Of a stretch of 58,066 bases of DNA, positions 56,172 to 58,066 are shown in pieces. Source of the DNA: an uncultured bacterium (GTDB taxonomy: Bacteria > Hydrogenedentota > Hydrogenedentia > Hydrogenedentales > Hydrogenedentaceae); assembly GCA_937124615.1 (NCBI GenBank), contig CAKZKR010000051.1, forward strand, positions 1-58,066. The letters are read 5' to 3'. Made by a program: the position numbers and the translations under genes. A model generated the notes under the pieces. That model was not told the DNA's origin, did not search any database, and worked only from the letters and a program-made list of their open reading frames with translations. Position 1 is the first letter of the stretch, and each line of letters starts with the position of its first letter.

Positions 56172-57073
56172 TAAATAATCCACAATATAGAAAAGAGCCC
56201 ACTATACACCAATAACAATTTTGATGTATTGGCTAATAATACATTTAACTCCCTTCCCTTATAATGAATAATAGAATTCATTAAAAACATAGAGGGTACC
56301 AAAAGAATCATCAATAACAATATATCTTTCTGTCCTTCACCGCAAAAAGCAAAGAGTAAAGGGATTATAATAACGCTAATAAAAAGCATGAATATATACT
56401 CTGCTTTGGCAAAATTTTCACCCAATCGGACTGCAAGTGTTCGTTTCCCGACAGATCGATCATTTTCTATATCTCGATAATTATTCACCGTAAGAATGGC
56501 CACCGAAAAACAACCCGCAGAAACCCCCGCCAAAAATCCATATATAGACACTTGCAAAGTCTGGACATAACTTGTCCCCATAACAGCAACCGGCCCAAAA
56601 AATATAAAAACAAACAAGTCCCCCAATCCTAAATAAGCAAGGGGTAATGGACCTGCTGTATACGCAAAAGCAAGAATTAGCGAAATCACACCAATAATCA
56701 AAATCGGAAACCCTCCCCTATAAATCAAATAGGCCCCCGGAACAAGGGTGATAAAAAATAAAATCATTAGAGAGAATCTCATTTGTTTCGGTGTAAGCCA
56801 TCCCGAACTGGTAGCACGCTCTGGACCTAAACGGTTCTCTCGGTCGGCCCCTTTTATATAATCAAAATAATCATTCGCATAATTCGTTAATATTTGAATA
56901 AGTATAGCCCCCGTTAAGGCACAGAAAGCAGAAAGCCCATGGAACTTTTCATCTCGAATAACCAGAGCGGTTCCCATTAAAACAGGAGCCACACTCGCAC
57001 CTAATGTTTTAGGTCGAGCCGTTAATAATAAAACTTTAAGAAACGAAGGTTTTTCTGCTGTCATAATCGGCAT
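56171..57073 (-). CDS. menA: 1,4-Dihydroxy-2-naphthoate prenyltransferase
   Basis: A 300-residue polytopic member of the UbiA superfamily. It opens LLTARPKTLGASVAPVLMG, the standard MenA start, and has the two Asp-rich prenyl-diphosphate sites: NYANDYFDYIKGAD in the first half and NNYRDIENDRSVGKRTLAV in the second. About eight or nine membrane helices can be read between and after them. It attaches the polyprenyl tail to DHNA to give demethylmenaquinone at the inner membrane. It follows menB by 18 bp and overlaps menC by TAATG, so the three genes are co-expressed. Menaquinone suggests anaerobic or mixed respiration. Confidence 0.94.
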   Translation of the reverse strand: MPIMTAEKPSFLKVLLLTARPKTLGASVAPVLMGTALVIRDEKFHGLSAFCALTGAILIQILTNYANDYFDYIKGADRENRLGPERATSSGWLTPKQMRFSLMILFFITLVPGAYLIYRGGFPILIIGVISLILAFAYTAGPLPLAYLGLGDLFVFIFFGPVAVMGTSYVQTLQVSIYGFLAGVSAGCFSVAILTVNNYRDIENDRSVGKRTLAVRLGENFAKAEYIFMLFISVIIIPLLFAFCGEGQKDILLLMILLVPSMFLMNSIIHYKGRELNVLLANTSKLLLVYSGLFSILWII

Positions 57074-57091
57074 AAAAAACTAAATTGGAAT

Positions 57092-57922
57092 TTATGGTTT
57101 GCGTGGGAATTTTGAAAAATTAGGTTCTCTCTTCTCAAGAAAGGCGTTTCTACCTTCCTGACCTTCTTCCGTCATATAAAACAACATCGTAGCATTCCCT
57201 GCCAATTCTGTTAATCCGGCTTGTCCATCTTCATCCGCATTCATTGCCGACTTGATACAGCGTAGTGCTATTGGCGACATTTTTAATATTTGCCGGCACC
57301 ATGCTACCGTAGTAGATTCCAAATCCTCCAGCGGAACCACAGTATTTATTAAACCCATCTCTAATGCCTCTTTTGCGGTATATTGTTTGCATAGAAACCA
57401 TATTTCCCTTGCTTTTTTTTGCCCTACAATTCTTGCTAAATGGGCCGAGCCATACCCTGCATCAAATGAGCCGACCTTCGGTCCTGCTTGTCCAAAAATA
57501 GCATTGTCCGCCGCTATTGTTAAATCACATATCATTGCTAAAATATTTCCTCCTCCTATGGCATACCCTGCCACCATTGCTATCACAGGCTTAGGACAGG
57601 TTCGTATTTGTCTGTATAAATCCAGAACATTCAAACGATGATGTCCCGTTCGTGGGTCTACATAACCTGCTTCTCCCCGATACTTCTGGTCTCCCCCTGA
57701 ACAAAATGCTTTATCCCCTTCACCCGTTAAAATGACCACCCCTATTTGTGGGTCAAATCTCGCATCTGAAAATGCATCACTAATCTCATCCAATGTTACA
57801 GGTGTAAACGCATTTCGACGGTGCGGTCTATTAATTGTTATCTTCGCTATTCCTTCCGCCTTGTGATAAAAAATCTCTGTATACTTTTTCGCTTCCTGCC
57901 ATACAATTCCTACTTCACTCAT
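57092..57922 (-). CDS. menB: 1,4-Dihydroxy-2-naphthoyl-CoA synthase
   Basis: ATG 57922 has AAGGAG 7 bp upstream; a TTG two codons earlier is not needed. The 276-residue crotonase-fold enzyme shows the MenB-specific features [15 protein letters not shown], the oxyanion-hole segment [14 protein letters not shown] and [18 protein letters not shown], plus the C-terminal segment [18 protein letters not shown]. It cyclises o-succinylbenzoyl-CoA to DHNA-CoA. It is the first gene of the menB-menA-menC operon, behind its own promoter. MenE, MenD, MenF and MenH are not in the window. Confidence 0.96.
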   Translation of the reverse strand: MSEVGIVWQEAKKYTEIFYHKAEGIAKITINRPHRRNAFTPVTLDEISDAFSDARFDPQIGVVILTGEGDKAFCSGGDQKYRGEAGYVDPRTGHHRLNVLDLYRQIRTCPKPVIAMVAGYAIGGGNILAMICDLTIAADNAIFGQAGPKVGSFDAGYGSAHLARIVGQKKAREIWFLCKQYTAKEALEMGLINTVVPLEDLESTTVAWCRQILKMSPIALRCIKSAMNADEDGQAGLTELAGNATMLFYMTEEGQEGRNAFLEKREPNFSKFPRKP

Positions 57923-57954
57923 TTGCAAACTCCTTACATTAATTTGATATACAA

Positions 57955-57983
57955 GTTATATATTTTATCCAAATAAACGTCAA
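57955..57983 (-). promoter_or_regulatory. Sigma-70 promoter of the menaquinone operon
   Basis: On the minus strand, TTGACG (57983-57978) and TATAAC (57960-57955) each match consensus in five of six positions with a 17-bp spacer. Transcription would begin near 57948, about 26 nt before the menB ATG. No further gene is seen from here to the right edge (58066). Confidence 0.65.
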
Positions 57984-58066
57984 TTCTTCCATTTCTCATA
58001 AAAAACATCTACACTATCCAGGATTTTTCGGAAACATTTTCAATGTCAATAGAACCAAAATAGATA

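Overview
The window looks like a chromosomal segment of a Gram-negative-type, AT-rich bacterium. A secretin (GspD), a GspC-type inner-membrane protein and an ADP-heptose-type glycosyltransferase all imply an outer membrane. Glu/Gly-rich linkers inside a giant PKD-domain protein, together with type II secretion, pilin-like and GH-like genes, resemble uncultured PVC/FCB-adjacent lineages such as Hydrogenedentota. That placement is an inference from style, not a demonstrated identification.

Positions 1-23832 (all minus strand) hold two filament/secretion machines in tandem. The first in transcription order is a complete type II secretion operon, gspC-D-E-F-G-H-I-J-K-L-M (23832 down to 11110). 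It is followed by a type IV pilus-like set: a PilB-type ATPase with a serine-rich linker, PilT, a second PilB/GspE-type ATPase, PilC/GspF, a GspG-like major pilin, and four minor (pseudo)pilins in H-I-J-K order, the last running off the left edge. The two clusters repeat the order E-F-G-H-I-J-K.

Positions 24025-37963 (minus) hold two likely exported proteins next to the secretion operon: a metzincin-type zinc protease fused to a second exported domain, and a 3819-residue surface-type protein made of two large homologous modules, PKD and IPT/TIG domains, and a Cys-containing C-terminal membrane tail. A consensus sigma-70 promoter and a structured leader precede the giant gene.

Positions 38371-43498 (minus) are a four-gene ABC-2 exporter operon of the GldA/GldF/GldG type with a DUF4340 protein. 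Next comes a tiny CxxC protein behind a sigma-54-like promoter (43709-43960), then about 660 bp without a recognisable gene.

Positions 44621-49529 (plus) encode a secreted GH-like TIM-barrel protein, a ComF-type phosphoribosyltransferase and a GT9 heptosyltransferase, followed by a multiply broken metallophosphoesterase pseudogene (49599-50818). ThiL and NnrD lie on the minus strand (50815-52687).

Positions 52688-55091 are the most unusual stretch. A 14-bp inverted repeat and a strong promoter precede a two-gene, translationally coupled cassette: a winged-helix regulator with an apparently degenerate nucleotidyltransferase half, and a protein resembling the non-methylase part of type IIG restriction enzymes. 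The right end (55134-57922, minus) is a menaquinone operon menB-menA-menC with its own promoter.

No tRNA, rRNA, CRISPR array, insertion sequence or transposase gene was recognised. Start sites marked as moved were chosen by ribosome-binding site and family fit. All homology calls are from reading the sequence; no search was run.
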